Below, one piece after another: positions 17,808 through 27,208 of a stretch of DNA of 64,000 nucleotides; position 1 is the stretch's first letter, and each line of letters opens with the position of its first letter. Under the pieces are notes generated by a model. It had not been told where the DNA came from. It saw only the letters and a program-made list of their open reading frames with translations, and did not search any database. Both the position numbers and the translations under genes were made by a program. Location of the stretch: contig NZ_JAFFJX010000008.1 of the NCBI RefSeq assembly GCF_016924755.1, positions 62,001 to 126,000 of the forward strand. The letters are read 5' to 3'. Source of the DNA: Longitalea arenae (GTDB lineage Bacteria; Bacteroidota; Bacteroidia; Chitinophagales; Chitinophagaceae).

Positions 17808-18635
17808 ATGAATCAAGCTAAAAGAAAAGCAATAGCAGAAGATACATTACAGATCTTAGAAAAAGGATTTTATACTAATAGACGAGGCGAAAAAGTAGAT
17901 CTGGCTCTTATTCAAAAGAAAGCAGAAGAGAATACCCGCTTGTTCAGGCCGCAGGAATTGGATGAATTACTGGACAGGCTGAAGAAAGATAACAGCTTTG
18001 AAACGAAATATGAAGTGACCAATGAAACCACGCTCGATGCGGCGCGCCGTTTGGCAGCAGAAGGCGTACAGCATATCATGTGCTTGAATTTTGCTTCGGC
18101 GAAGAATCCCGGCGGTGGTTTTTTGGGTGGCGCCCTGGCGCAGGAGGAATGTATTGCACGGGCAAGCGGTTTGTATCCCACCCTTCTGCAGGCGGCAGCA
18201 TATTACGAATACCACCGCATGCATAGGAGCGGTTTGTACTCTGACCATATGATCTATTCACCCGGCGTGCCTATCATTAAAGATGAAGGCGGACTTGAAC
18301 TGGATGAACCGGTATGTATCAGTATCGTTACTGCTCCGGCCGTAAATGCAGGTGTTATCAAAAGAGATGATGGTGGCAGCACCGATAAAATAATCCCTGC
18401 AATGAAGGCGCGAATCGAAAAATTGTTAGCACTCTGTATGCACTACCGCCATACTACCCTGATACTGGGCGCCTGGGGATGCGGCGTATTCCGTAATGAT
18501 CCCGATATGATAGCCGGATTATTCCACGAAGCGTTGACCGGGCCATTTGCTAACCAGTTTGACCGGGTTTTGTTTGCGGTTAAGACGAATAAGGAAGAGA
18601 TCATTGAACCGTTTGCGAAGAGGTTCAGGAATTAA
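17808..18635 (+). CDS. TIGR02452 family protein, bacterial-type poly(ADP-ribose) glycohydrolase macrodomain
   Basis: A 275-residue macrodomain protein. The PARG signature is visible as NPGGGFLGGALAQEEC: GGG at 102-104 and QEE at 112-114, with E113/E114 as the expected catalytic pair. IVTAPAVNAG and LILGAWGCGVFRNDP are further macrodomain motifs. Enzymes of this type release ADP-ribose from ADP-ribosylated targets. It lies between nadV (16 bp) and the ADP-ribosylglycohydrolase gene (58 bp). An ATG 7 bp upstream in another frame leads to a 6-codon frame and is not the start. Confidence 0.9.
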   Translation: MNQAKRKAIAEDTLQILEKGFYTNRRGEKVDLALIQKKAEENTRLFRPQELDELLDRLKKDNSFETKYEVTNETTLDAARRLAAEGVQHIMCLNFASAKNPGGGFLGGALAQEECIARASGLYPTLLQAAAYYEYHRMHRSGLYSDHMIYSPGVPIIKDEGGLELDEPVCISIVTAPAVNAGVIKRDDGGSTDKIIPAMKARIEKLLALCMHYRHTTLILGAWGCGVFRNDPDMIAGLFHEALTGPFANQFDRVLFAVKTNKEEIIEPFAKRFRN

Positions 18636-18693
18636 AGTAACCAAAGGGTTTAAATAACTAATTGCAGTATCAACGAATTTTTAAATCAACAGT

Positions 18694-19638
18694 ATGAAAG
18701 TAACCCCCGTTCACGGCGCATTGTTTGGCGTAGCCATCGGTGATGCATTGGGCGTACCGGTAGAAATGATAAAGCGGGATGTGTTGGCGCAAGACCCCGT
18801 TAGGGATCTTGTAGGCTATAAACAACATAATCAACCAGCCGGCACTTTTTCTGATGACAGCTCCCTCACTTTTTGTCTGGCCGAGTCATTGTGCAACGGA
18901 TACGACCTGCATGATGTCGGAGAACGGTTTGTAAAATATTTCTTTGAAGCATACTGGACGGCCGGTGGTGTTGTGTTTGGTGTTGGTAAAACAACAGAGA
19001 TCGCAATAACAAAGTTAAGGGATGGCGTTTCACCCGCTGACTCAGGCAACTACGATGAAGGTTGCAGTGGCAATGGTTCATTGATGCGTATTCTTCCTTT
19101 GTTATTTTATGTGATGGACTTTGAAATAGAAAAGCGCTATGAAATAACCAGGGAAGTGGCCTGCATAACACATGGAAGCATGCAAACGATATTGCCTTGT
19201 TTTTATTACCTCGAGTTTGCGCTCGAACTCTTACAGGGCAGCCAGAAGCAAATGGCATACGACAATACCGCAAAAACAGTTGCTGATTTTTTGGCAGGCA
19301 GCAGCCTTGGTGAGCAGGCCAGGAATGTATTAACACCACTGCTTTTCGAGGATATAACAAAGCGAAGCAGCGCGTCCATTCTAACGACCCATCAGGCGGT
19401 TCTTACCATCCAGGCAGCTATGTATTGTTTTATGCAAACAGACAATTACAGCGACGCCGTTTTAATGGCCGTGAATATGGGTGATGACACTGATACCACC
19501 GCTGCCGTAACCGGAGGTTTGGCCGGTTTGTACTATGGATTTGAATCCATTCCCGAAAAATGGAGAAAAGAAATTAAAAGAAGTAATGAGATCCATGACC
19601 TTTGCGACCGGCTCTCTAAGGCCATGGGTTTAACATGA
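18694..19638 (+). CDS. ADP-ribosylglycohydrolase family protein (DraG/ARH type)
   Basis: A 314-residue all-helical ARH-type protein. GVAIGDALGVPVEM opens the fold, TFSDDSSLTFCLAESL (D54, D55) and NMGDDTDTTAAVTGGLAGLYYG near residue 270 provide the binuclear metal ligands of the family. It hydrolyses ADP-ribose-protein, ADP-ribosyl-nucleic acid or O-acetyl-ADP-ribose bonds; the exact substrate cannot be read from sequence. It is the fourth gene of the NAD operon, 12 bp before kptA. Confidence 0.92.
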   Translation: MKVTPVHGALFGVAIGDALGVPVEMIKRDVLAQDPVRDLVGYKQHNQPAGTFSDDSSLTFCLAESLCNGYDLHDVGERFVKYFFEAYWTAGGVVFGVGKTTEIAITKLRDGVSPADSGNYDEGCSGNGSLMRILPLLFYVMDFEIEKRYEITREVACITHGSMQTILPCFYYLEFALELLQGSQKQMAYDNTAKTVADFLAGSSLGEQARNVLTPLLFEDITKRSSASILTTHQAVLTIQAAMYCFMQTDNYSDAVLMAVNMGDDTDTTAAVTGGLAGLYYGFESIPEKWRKEIKRSNEIHDLCDRLSKAMGLT

Positions 19639-19650
19639 GGATTATTTTTT

Positions 19651-20193
19651 ATGGAAAAACAAATAAAAAATATTGGTAAATTTTTGAGCCTGGTGCTGCG
19701 TCATGAGCCGCAACATATGGGACTCACGCTTAATGAGGAAGGCTGGGCCAGCGTGCCGGAACTGATCGAAAAATTCAATCAAAGAGGCGTACGACTCGAT
19801 TTTGCCATGCTGCAACTGGTAGTAGATACGAACGACAAAAAGAGGTTTTCTTTTAATGAAGATAAAACCCGCATCAGGGCCAGCCAGGGTCACACTGTTG
19901 AGGTTGATCTGAATCTGCCAGAACAAACACCTCCGGAATTTTTATATCATGGCGCCGCCGATAAATACATAAACGCCATCCGCCAGCATGGCCTGCAAAA
20001 GATGAAAAGGCACCATGTGCATTTGACGGCTGATATCGAAACCGCCCGCCAGGTGGGACAACGCCGTGGCAGGCCGGTAATTCTGGTAATAAAGGCATTG
20101 GCCCTGCATGAGCAGGGACATAAATTTTATTTGTCGGCCAACGGCGTATGGCTGACTGATTTTGTGCCGCCCGCATTTATATTGTTCGAGTAA
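19651..20193 (+). CDS. kptA: RNA 2'-phosphotransferase (Tpt1/KptA family)
   Basis: A 180-residue KptA protein. It shows LSLVLRHEPQHMGLTLNEEGWASVPELI, KKRFSFNEDKTRIRASQGHT, LYHGAADKYINAIRQHGLQKMKRHHVHLT and VGQRRGRPVILVIKA. The Arg-His-Arg-Arg residues of the family (RHE, RASQGH, HHVHL, RRGRP contexts) are present. Tpt1 enzymes move a 2'-phosphate from RNA to NAD+, giving ADP-ribose 1'',2''-cyclic phosphate and nicotinamide. Being in an operon with NadV (recycles nicotinamide) and ADP-ribose hydrolases fits this chemistry. In bacteria the physiological substrate is uncertain; ADP-ribosylation of nucleic acid ends has also been reported for the family. Confidence 0.93.
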   Translation: MEKQIKNIGKFLSLVLRHEPQHMGLTLNEEGWASVPELIEKFNQRGVRLDFAMLQLVVDTNDKKRFSFNEDKTRIRASQGHTVEVDLNLPEQTPPEFLYHGAADKYINAIRQHGLQKMKRHHVHLTADIETARQVGQRRGRPVILVIKALALHEQGHKFYLSANGVWLTDFVPPAFILFE

Positions 20194-20256
20194 GAAATGT
20201 TAAATGCCGCTTACTAAACCAGTAAACCTTTTTTTCGCTTCCCTGTTACTATATGC

Positions 20257-21276
20257 ATGTCGCTACAATTAAGTGTCCTGGACCAAACCCCCATTCGCCG
20301 GGGCAGCAATGCTGCGGAGGCCTTACAGGAATCTATTGAATTGGTACGCCTGGCCGATAAACTGGGATATACCCGGTACTGGCTCAGTGAACACCATAAT
20401 ACCATAACATTAGCAGGCGCTGCGCCGGAAGTATTAATTGCCCGCCTGGCGGCTGAGAGCAAAAGGATCCGGCTGGGCTCAGGGGGCATCATGCTTCCCA
20501 ATCACAGCACGTTGAAAGTGGCGGAAAATTTTAAATTGCTGGAAGCATTGTATCCGCAACGGATCGACCTGGGTGTGGGCCGCGCGCCGGGTGGCGACCG
20601 CATCACCGCCCAGTTACTGAATCCTTCCAATACATTCGATCCGCAGGAATACATTCAGCAGATCAGCGATCTGCAGGATTTTTTAACCGATCATCCTAAC
20701 TACAATAATATCCAGGGTAAAGTGCGGGCTATTCCACAGATCGATACCGTTCCGGAAATGTGGATGCTCACCAGCAGCGGCGAAAGCGCTTACCTGGCCG
20801 CACATAGCGGAATGGCTTTAAGTTATGCGCAGTTCATAAACCCGGTTGGCGGAAAAGACGCCATCGCTATCTACCGGCAACGCTTTAAACCTTCGGCCCA
20901 ATTAACATCCCCTAAAGCAAGTGTTGGCGTTTTTGCATTTTGCTCAGAAGATGCACACAAGGCAGAACAGGTGCAGGCCGTTATGGATTACCGCTTGTTG
21001 AGCTTTGAAAAAGGCCGGTACGATGAGATCCCTACATATGAAGCGGCAAGTGCATATAAATATACCGAAAATGAATGGCAGCGTGTTCTGTTCAACAGGC
21101 AACGTACCATTGTAGGCACACCAGATATTGTTCAGGAGAAGATAACAGCATTGGCCGCTGAGCTGGATGTTCCCGAAGTGATCCTGGCTACTTTTGCAGA
21201 AACCAAAGAAGACCGGTTTCGCAGTTATGAATTGCTGGCGGAAATTTTTAGCTTAACCGCTAATGTGGAAAAATAG
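20257..21276 (+). CDS. LLM class flavin-dependent oxidoreductase
   Basis: A 339-residue luciferase-like monooxygenase. LSVLDQTPIRRGS, YWLSEHHN, APEVLIARLAAESKRIRLGSGGIMLPNHSTLKVAENFKLLEALYPQRIDLGVGRAPGGD are typical of the MsnO8/luciferase-like group, which uses reduced flavin and O2. The substrate is unknown. It starts 63 bp after kptA with no terminator between them, so read-through from the NAD operon is possible. A strong terminator follows at 21310. Confidence 0.9.
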   Translation: MSLQLSVLDQTPIRRGSNAAEALQESIELVRLADKLGYTRYWLSEHHNTITLAGAAPEVLIARLAAESKRIRLGSGGIMLPNHSTLKVAENFKLLEALYPQRIDLGVGRAPGGDRITAQLLNPSNTFDPQEYIQQISDLQDFLTDHPNYNNIQGKVRAIPQIDTVPEMWMLTSSGESAYLAAHSGMALSYAQFINPVGGKDAIAIYRQRFKPSAQLTSPKASVGVFAFCSEDAHKAEQVQAVMDYRLLSFEKGRYDEIPTYEAASAYKYTENEWQRVLFNRQRTIVGTPDIVQEKITALAAELDVPEVILATFAETKEDRFRSYELLAEIFSLTANVEK

Positions 21277-21309
21277 TTTCCTTACCGGTACTGCATTATA
21301 ATGCATTTC

Positions 21310-21340
21310 AGGCTGTCATTCCAGACAGCCTCTTCTTTTT
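21310..21340 (+). terminator. Rho-independent terminator
   Basis: Stem AGGCTGTC / GACAGCCT (21310-21317, 21324-21331) with a 6-nt loop, then TCTTCTTTTT. It lies 34 bp after the flavin oxidoreductase gene and is the first strong terminator after the NAD operon promoter. Confidence 0.8.
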
Positions 21341-21503
21341 ACTGGTAAATTTTATTTCCTTGTGAAACAAACAGAAGATCGCCAGTGTACCACCTGACTG
21401 ACGTCTTATTACCTTATCCCCGTGAAACCCAAACCAACCAGTAGACTGAGAAAACAACGCTGAGTCGCAAATCTTTTTTATTAAACTAGTCGTATAGGAA
21501 TAT

Positions 21504-22163
21504 ATGAAAATTAAAGCTATTGTAACGGGTGCATCCGGTATGGTAGGTGAAGGGGTTTTGCATGAATGTCTCCTGCATCCCGATGTAGAGGAAGTGCTGG
21601 TTGTTGGCAGAAGAACGGCAGGGGTGCACCATCCCAAACTAAAAGAAATACTGCATAATAATTTTTTCGATCTCTCGCCTGTTAAAGATCAGCTGAGGGG
21701 CTATAATGCCTGCTTCTTTTGTTTAGGCGTCTCCTCCGTAGGCATGAAGGAAAAAGAGTATCATCATCTTACGTATGATCTTACCATGCATATGGCGACC
21801 ATACTGGCCGACCAGAATCCCGGTATGACCTTTTGTTATGTGTCCGGCGCAGGTACTGACAGTACCGAACATGGGAAAATGATGTGGGCCCGCGTAAAAG
21901 GACAAACAGAAAATGACCTGCTGCGATTGCCCTTCAAAGCCGCTTATATGTTCAGGCCGGGTTTTATGAAGCCTACCAAAGGATTGAAGAATACATTAAA
22001 AGCATACAAATTCATCAGCTGGTTATATCCGGTAGTAAGGCCCCTGTTTCCCAAATATGTTTCCACTTTACGCGAGTTGGGATTGGCGATGATTCATGCG
22101 GCCACCCGGGGATACGAAAAGCAGGTGTTGGAAGTAAAGGATATTGTGAAGCTGGCGCAATAA
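21504..22163 (+). CDS. NAD(P)-binding Rossmann-fold protein (NAD-dependent epimerase/dehydratase-like)
   Basis: A 219-residue short protein with an N-terminal dinucleotide-binding motif KAIVTGASGMVGEGVL (GxxGxxG). ACFFCLGVSS and CYVSGAGTDS follow, then the YxxxK-like region and AYMFRPGFMKPT. This is the atypical short-chain reductase layout of YbjT/HTATIP2-like proteins. No partner gene is evident. It is likely monocistronic, with a hairpin just after the stop. Confidence 0.82.
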   Translation: MKIKAIVTGASGMVGEGVLHECLLHPDVEEVLVVGRRTAGVHHPKLKEILHNNFFDLSPVKDQLRGYNACFFCLGVSSVGMKEKEYHHLTYDLTMHMATILADQNPGMTFCYVSGAGTDSTEHGKMMWARVKGQTENDLLRLPFKAAYMFRPGFMKPTKGLKNTLKAYKFISWLYPVVRPLFPKYVSTLRELGLAMIHAATRGYEKQVLEVKDIVKLAQ

Positions 22164-22165
22164 AA

Positions 22166-22184
22166 GATCCCGCCGGGCGGGATC
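22166..22184 (-). terminator. Hairpin, probable terminator for the minus-strand gene
   Basis: GATCCCGC, 3-nt loop, GCGGGATC. On the minus strand it is followed by TTTTAT, so it can stop transcription from the LamG gene that ends at 22271; on the plus strand no T-run follows. Confidence 0.5.
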
Positions 22185-22270
22185 CAAAAGCAGCGCTTGT
22201 CATTGGTTAGCTTTCAAAGAGTATTGAAGGTGCAGGGGTCTCTAACGGATTAATGTGCCGCATAAAATTG

Positions 22271-23974
22271 TTATTGGGCGATCAATATCTTACTGCTATA
22301 TTTCCGGCCTTTGATATAAACATTCAGGAAATAAACCCCATTGCCCAGTTTCGGCAATTTCAGGTTGATCATATTCCCGATAAGCACGGGTTGAAGGGGT
22401 ATACTGATGCCGGTATTGCTCAGCAATTCAACCTGCAGGTGTTGCGCCGATACATTTTCCTGCAAACTGATCTGTACATGATCACGGGCCGGGTTTGGAT
22501 GAACGACCAGTTTGTTATTATTGTAAACATCATCCAGTTTAGCTGTGACAACTTGTGAATAGCTGATTGAACCGCCGGCGTGCCGCTGTTGTAAACGGTA
22601 ATAGGTAACCGGGTAGAGAGGCGCCGGATCTTTGGCAATGTGTTTTTGAGCAGCTGAACTACCTGTTGCAGTGATCGTATTGATCGCTTCCCAACTGCTG
22701 CCATTGCCTGATCGTTCCAGGATATATGTATCACCTGCCGATTCCTGTTCTGCCGTCCAGCTGATCGTAACGGCATCAGCTTCGGGTTTGGCGTCAAAAG
22801 CGCTTATGGTTACCGGAAGGGCCGCGCATAGTGCTCCTGCCACTACTTCGGCAGAGACTGTATAAAAAGTAGCCGGACTGTTTTGATTGTTATAGGAAGT
22901 CGTGATCCAGCTCGCATTTCTTGCTGTGCTGGAGATCCTGAACTCATCAAAATTTCCATAGAAACCTTCATCTGCTGCATATTGTGATCTTCCGAAATAA
23001 TTGGCGGTATTTGTTCCCAAGTTGCTTGGGCGCAGGGTTAATCCCGTATTGGTGGCATTTACAGCGCCGTCATAATAAAGTGTTCCTGTATTGGTACTGG
23101 CATCAATGGTTACTGCAAAATGGTGCCAGGCGCCGGTGCCGGTTGTAGTAGCTGAAGATACCTGTTGCTCGGTTCCATTGCCATTGATAGTGATGGCAAA
23201 CCGTTTCACGCCATTACCAGCCATACTGGGAGTAAGGAACATATTGAAGGTGGTATTTCTGCCAAAATCAAAAATACGTTCCCAACTGGTGTTCACTGTT
23301 TCCAGGTACACCCATCCTTCGAACGTGAAATTCGTTACGGTGTTGAATATATTGCTCGGTAATTGCAGATGGCGGGTGGCAGCTCCTGTAGGATAAGGAG
23401 AAGAATTATTATTCAACCGGCGGCCTTCTCCGATCTTGGCCGTTACATTGGCGGTACTGTTATCAGTCAGGTTCCTGCCATTTGCCGTACCATCGGTTAC
23501 GCTGCTGTTAAAATGGTAAACGCCCATATAGTTGGCGTCCCATACCGAAGCAGTGGAAGGATTGGCAACAACGCCCGTTTTGCCATAGAACATATAGATC
23601 ATCGTATTGCTGCCATTTGTCAGTGAGGGTAGTTGAACCCAGGCAACATATTCTCCGCTGCTGGCTACATACCGTTCTATTTGCATGGGTAGAATAGTGC
23701 TGCAGTCGGGCAGCGTGAAAACGATATCATAGCCATTGGCATTTTGAACACGGCCGTCATTGCCGGTTGTTCTTAAAGAAGGATCAGTAAAACTGATCAA
23801 TACAGGAAAATTGGTTACTGGACCGGCTATGCGCGAACCTTGTATGGTGATGGTTTTTCCATACGTGTAACCTGATAATTGTGCAGTTAGCTTTTGGGTG
23901 AAAAGCATGGTTGGGACGAGCAGACAGAAGAATCCCTTCTTCAAAGTGCTACTCTTTACTTTGAACTGTTTCAT
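22271..23974 (-). CDS. T9SS-secreted protein with DUF2341 and LamG-like domains
   Basis: A 567-residue secreted protein. Signal peptide at residues 1-32 (GFFCLLVPTMLFTQKLTAQ). Residues of about 35-150 match DUF2341 (FPVLISFTDPSLR...NGYDIVFTLPD...YVAWVQLPSL...IYMFYG). Residues 150-375 are a LamG/concanavalin-A-like domain (YHFNSSVTDGTANGRNLTDNS, WVYLETVNTSWERIFDFG). A short Fn3-like stretch with DAKPEADAVTISWTAEQE follows. The last 75 residues form a type A T9SS sorting domain (VVHPNPARDHVQISLQ...GVYFLNVYIKGRKYSSKILIAQ). It is probably surface-bound and carbohydrate-related. Confidence 0.87.
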   Translation of the reverse strand: MKQFKVKSSTLKKGFFCLLVPTMLFTQKLTAQLSGYTYGKTITIQGSRIAGPVTNFPVLISFTDPSLRTTGNDGRVQNANGYDIVFTLPDCSTILPMQIERYVASSGEYVAWVQLPSLTNGSNTMIYMFYGKTGVVANPSTASVWDANYMGVYHFNSSVTDGTANGRNLTDNSTANVTAKIGEGRRLNNNSSPYPTGAATRHLQLPSNIFNTVTNFTFEGWVYLETVNTSWERIFDFGRNTTFNMFLTPSMAGNGVKRFAITINGNGTEQQVSSATTTGTGAWHHFAVTIDASTNTGTLYYDGAVNATNTGLTLRPSNLGTNTANYFGRSQYAADEGFYGNFDEFRISSTARNASWITTSYNNQNSPATFYTVSAEVVAGALCAALPVTISAFDAKPEADAVTISWTAEQESAGDTYILERSGNGSSWEAINTITATGSSAAQKHIAKDPAPLYPVTYYRLQQRHAGGSISYSQVVTAKLDDVYNNNKLVVHPNPARDHVQISLQENVSAQHLQVELLSNTGISIPLQPVLIGNMINLKLPKLGNGVYFLNVYIKGRKYSSKILIAQ

Positions 23975-24240
23975 GGGCCTTAACCAATTAATAAACTTCT
24001 GCTTTGTTACGGAATCTCATGTAGCAGGAAAAGCGAAGTCAGGGTTTATAACCGATGGAATTATAAAAAAATTGCCCGGAAGGCCCGGAATATAAAGGGA
24101 AACCTTTATTATTTGATATATGTCAACAAGTACCTAGGCGTAATGGAAAATGTATATAAAGTATTAAGCAGGAACAGGATGCAGGAATGCATTATAAACT
24201 TGTATATGTTTAATGTCTTATTGCATAAGCTGTAATGCAA

Positions 24241-26412
24241 TCAGCTTTTCATCAGGTTTTCCAACATCGGTAAATGCCTGATCCGTTTGCCACAGGCTTT
24301 ATACACCGCATTGGCAATAGCGGCTGAAGCCGGCCCCTGGGCTGCTTCTCCGGCGCCCATGGCCTTTTCGTTGGGCTGATCCAATACGACCACCTCCACT
24401 TCGGGAACCTCGTTAAAACGCATGATGGGGTAAGATACCCAATCGCGGCTGGTGATATGTTGTGCATCATATTTAACCTGTTCCAGCAGGGTCCAGCTGG
24501 CCGATTGTATCAAACCACCTTCTGTTTGATTGATCACGCCATCGGTATTGATCACCTCACCTGAATCGATAGCCGCCCACATTTTTTGCACCTGTATTAT
24601 TCCTTTTGCTGGTTCTGCAAAGACTTTCGCCGCTACGGCGCAATAGGATGCGGTATTTTTATACCGGGAAAAAGCGATTCCCAAACCTGTATTGGCCGGT
24701 AAGCTGATGTTAGCCGTTAGTTCCTGCACTTTTCGAATCACGGCTTTGGCCCGTTCATCAGCCAAATGCGCCAGGCGGAAAGCAAAAGGATCTTTTCCGG
24801 CTTTTTCCGCCAGTTCATCCATGAATGATTCAATGGCAAAGATATTCGCATAAGCGCCCAGGCTGCGTAAGGCAGATGCCCGCAATGGACCCTGAACGAT
24901 ATGTGCAGTGATCAGCTGATTGGGAATTGTATAGTATGGTTCTGAATTGCGCGCAGCGCCACCGCCATGTCCTGGTTTTGCTTTGAGTGGCGTGGCTATA
25001 CTTTGTGCAGCGATGAGGTTGTTGGCTTCACCACCGGGCCTGATGCTGTGGGTATCTGACCACAGGTCGTATTTCCAGCTGGTTATATTCCCTGCGCTAT
25101 CCAGCACGGCAGCAGCCTCCATGATCATGGCGCTGCCGTAAGGCTCCCACGCATGTTCATCGGCCCGGGTCCATTGCAGTTTAATGTGTTTCCCCGGGTA
25201 AGCCATGGCCAGCAATGCCACATCGGCTGCTACATCGTCGGCTCCATTGTGCCCATAACAGCCGCTGCCGGGCACACCGGTAACATGGATCTTTTCTGTG
25301 GGCAATTGCAAGAGTTTCGATAAGGAGTTGCGCAAAGGATAAATGCCCTGGGAATGTGACCATACATGCAGTTGCCCATTGTCGTAGATGGCCACGGCGC
25401 AGGAAGGGCCGATAGAGGCATGCATGTGGTAGGGCTTAAAATATTGGGCTTTGATCCAGGCGGCATCCTTCCCTGGCAGCGTTCCTTTTATACTTGGTTC
25501 ATCTGGTTGCTCAGGCAAAGATTTCAAATAAGTGATCAGGTCCCTGGCTGCAGGTAATTTGGCGCCGGCCGACCATTTACTGTTTTGTTGCAACCATCGC
25601 TGTGCTTTTATGGCCTGGTATTCTTCTTTGGCAATGATGCCAACAAAACTTCCATTCACCACTGTTTTCAACACCCCGGGATTCGTTTTCTGCAATGCTT
25701 TTTCATCGAACTTAAGCAGTTTTGCTTCATATGCTGGCGGCCGTACAATGCTCGCGTACACCATTCCGGGGAAACGCAGGTCCTGCACATAATACGCTTC
25801 GCCGCGTACCATATGGTTGAGCTCATTACGCGGAATGGCTTTGCCAACCAGTTTGTATTTGTCTTTTGGTTTCAGGGCAACAGGCGCCTGCACATTATCA
25901 GTGAGCTGTTTACCGTTCAACAGCTGATGAAAGGTAAAAACCCGGTCGCCCGAAAGCGTGCAGATCTTGCCGTCAGTAATTGTCAATTGATCAACAGGAA
26001 TGTTGAACTGTTGGGAAGCCAGTACAAGTAATTTCTGGCGGGCGGCGGCTGCAGCATAACGCACCGCCATGGCGCTCTGTTCAATAGAACCGCTGCCAAC
26101 GGTATATCCTTCATCGGGTGTGCGGGCGGTATCAGCCAGCACCACCTCTACATTTTTTATTGGAAAGTCAAGCTCTTCGGCGGCTACCTGTGCAATGGCG
26201 GTACCAATACCCTGGCCTAATTCCAGCTTGCCGGTGAAAATGCGGATCTGGCCGTTCGCTAATACCTCCAGCCAGGCATTGATATTTGGATGTCTTTTCA
26301 AACTTTGCGGCAAATCCTGGAACATCGGCGCCGGCACATCGATGAACGATCCGCTGATAGTGAAACCGATGGCCAGGCACCCGGTATTCTTTAAAAAGTT
26401 TCTTCTGTTCAT
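24241..26412 (-). CDS. Molybdenum hydroxylase large subunit (IorB/xanthine dehydrogenase family)
   Basis: A 723-residue molybdopterin-binding subunit. It begins MNRRNFLKNTGCLAIGF, a twin-arginine signal, so the folded holoenzyme is exported to the periplasm. Blocks such as GKLELGQGIGTAIAQVAAEEL, GVPGSGCYGHNGADDVAADVALLA and GAGEAAQGPASAAIANAVYKA match isoquinoline 1-oxidoreductase-type beta subunits; the final GEAA block holds the catalytic Glu. The small 2Fe-2S subunit is encoded 42 bp upstream. The usual FAD subunit is absent, as normal for IorAB-type enzymes, which pass electrons to a cytochrome. The substrate is not deducible. Confidence 0.9.
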   Translation of the reverse strand: MNRRNFLKNTGCLAIGFTISGSFIDVPAPMFQDLPQSLKRHPNINAWLEVLANGQIRIFTGKLELGQGIGTAIAQVAAEELDFPIKNVEVVLADTARTPDEGYTVGSGSIEQSAMAVRYAAAAARQKLLVLASQQFNIPVDQLTITDGKICTLSGDRVFTFHQLLNGKQLTDNVQAPVALKPKDKYKLVGKAIPRNELNHMVRGEAYYVQDLRFPGMVYASIVRPPAYEAKLLKFDEKALQKTNPGVLKTVVNGSFVGIIAKEEYQAIKAQRWLQQNSKWSAGAKLPAARDLITYLKSLPEQPDEPSIKGTLPGKDAAWIKAQYFKPYHMHASIGPSCAVAIYDNGQLHVWSHSQGIYPLRNSLSKLLQLPTEKIHVTGVPGSGCYGHNGADDVAADVALLAMAYPGKHIKLQWTRADEHAWEPYGSAMIMEAAAVLDSAGNITSWKYDLWSDTHSIRPGGEANNLIAAQSIATPLKAKPGHGGGAARNSEPYYTIPNQLITAHIVQGPLRASALRSLGAYANIFAIESFMDELAEKAGKDPFAFRLAHLADERAKAVIRKVQELTANISLPANTGLGIAFSRYKNTASYCAVAAKVFAEPAKGIIQVQKMWAAIDSGEVINTDGVINQTEGGLIQSASWTLLEQVKYDAQHITSRDWVSYPIMRFNEVPEVEVVVLDQPNEKAMGAGEAAQGPASAAIANAVYKACGKRIRHLPMLENLMKS

Positions 26413-26454
26413 AACCCCATCGTAGGTTTTAGTGCAACGAAAGTTTATATGGAA

Positions 26455-26931
26455 CTATTTTCCCTGTTGTTTGGCGGCAGCCTTTTTTACAGCTTTAATA
26501 ATGCGGCTCTGGGTGCCGCAGCGGCAAAGGGCGCGTTGCAAGCCGGCCCTGATCTCTGCATCGCTGGGTTGGGACTTTTCGTTGAGCAGGGCAACGGCTG
26601 AGATCACCATTCCGTTCATACAATACCCGCATTGCGCGGCCTGTTCCTCAACAAAGGCTTCCTGCACCGGGTGCAAAGTATTATCTGGCCGCACCAGTCC
26701 TTCAAGCGTAATAATGTCCTTGTCTTTTACGGCGGCTACGGGTACGAGGCAGCTCGGTTCCGCTTTGCCGTTAAGCAGTACCATGCAGGCGCCGCATTGC
26801 TGTAATCCACAACCGTATTTTGGACCGTTCAGGGCCAGTTGATCTCTTAAAACATATAACAGGGGAGTAGCCGGGTCAACAGCAAGGGTATGCTTTTTCC
26901 CGTTTACCTGCAATTGGATGGTGCTGTTCAT
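26455..26931 (-). CDS. 2Fe-2S subunit of the molybdenum hydroxylase (IorA-like)
   Basis: I start at the ATG at 26931 (MNSTIQLQVNGKKHTLAVDPATPLLYVLRD), giving 158 residues, the usual length; the open frame extends 57 bp further without family similarity. The plant-type cluster is in GCGLQQCGACMVLLNGKAEPSC. The second cluster is in QCGYCMNGMVISAVALL and ALCRCGTQSRI. It delivers electrons from the Mo site of the partner subunit encoded downstream. It has no signal peptide of its own and is probably exported with the Tat partner. Confidence 0.9.
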   Translation of the reverse strand: MNSTIQLQVNGKKHTLAVDPATPLLYVLRDQLALNGPKYGCGLQQCGACMVLLNGKAEPSCLVPVAAVKDKDIITLEGLVRPDNTLHPVQEAFVEEQAAQCGYCMNGMVISAVALLNEKSQPSDAEIRAGLQRALCRCGTQSRIIKAVKKAAAKQQGK

Positions 26932-27208
26932 GATGACAAGAATTTTCAGGCGGTTTTGCCGCTGTATGCCAATGGCAATAATTCCCATAAGTTAGGAAAT
27001 TATGTCCAAAAGAGGTGAGTCGCACCAGGGAGCTGATTATTACAGGCATTAAAAAACAGGAGGAGAATTTTAATGTGCCCAATACAGGCGCTTGCCGGAA
27101 CGCGCAGGCAATTACCGGCTTTAGCGCCTGTAGCTGCAACACGTACAGGGCTAAAGCATAACCGGTAATGAATATTGATTAGATGGTAAAGCTGAATCTG
27201 CGCACCTT

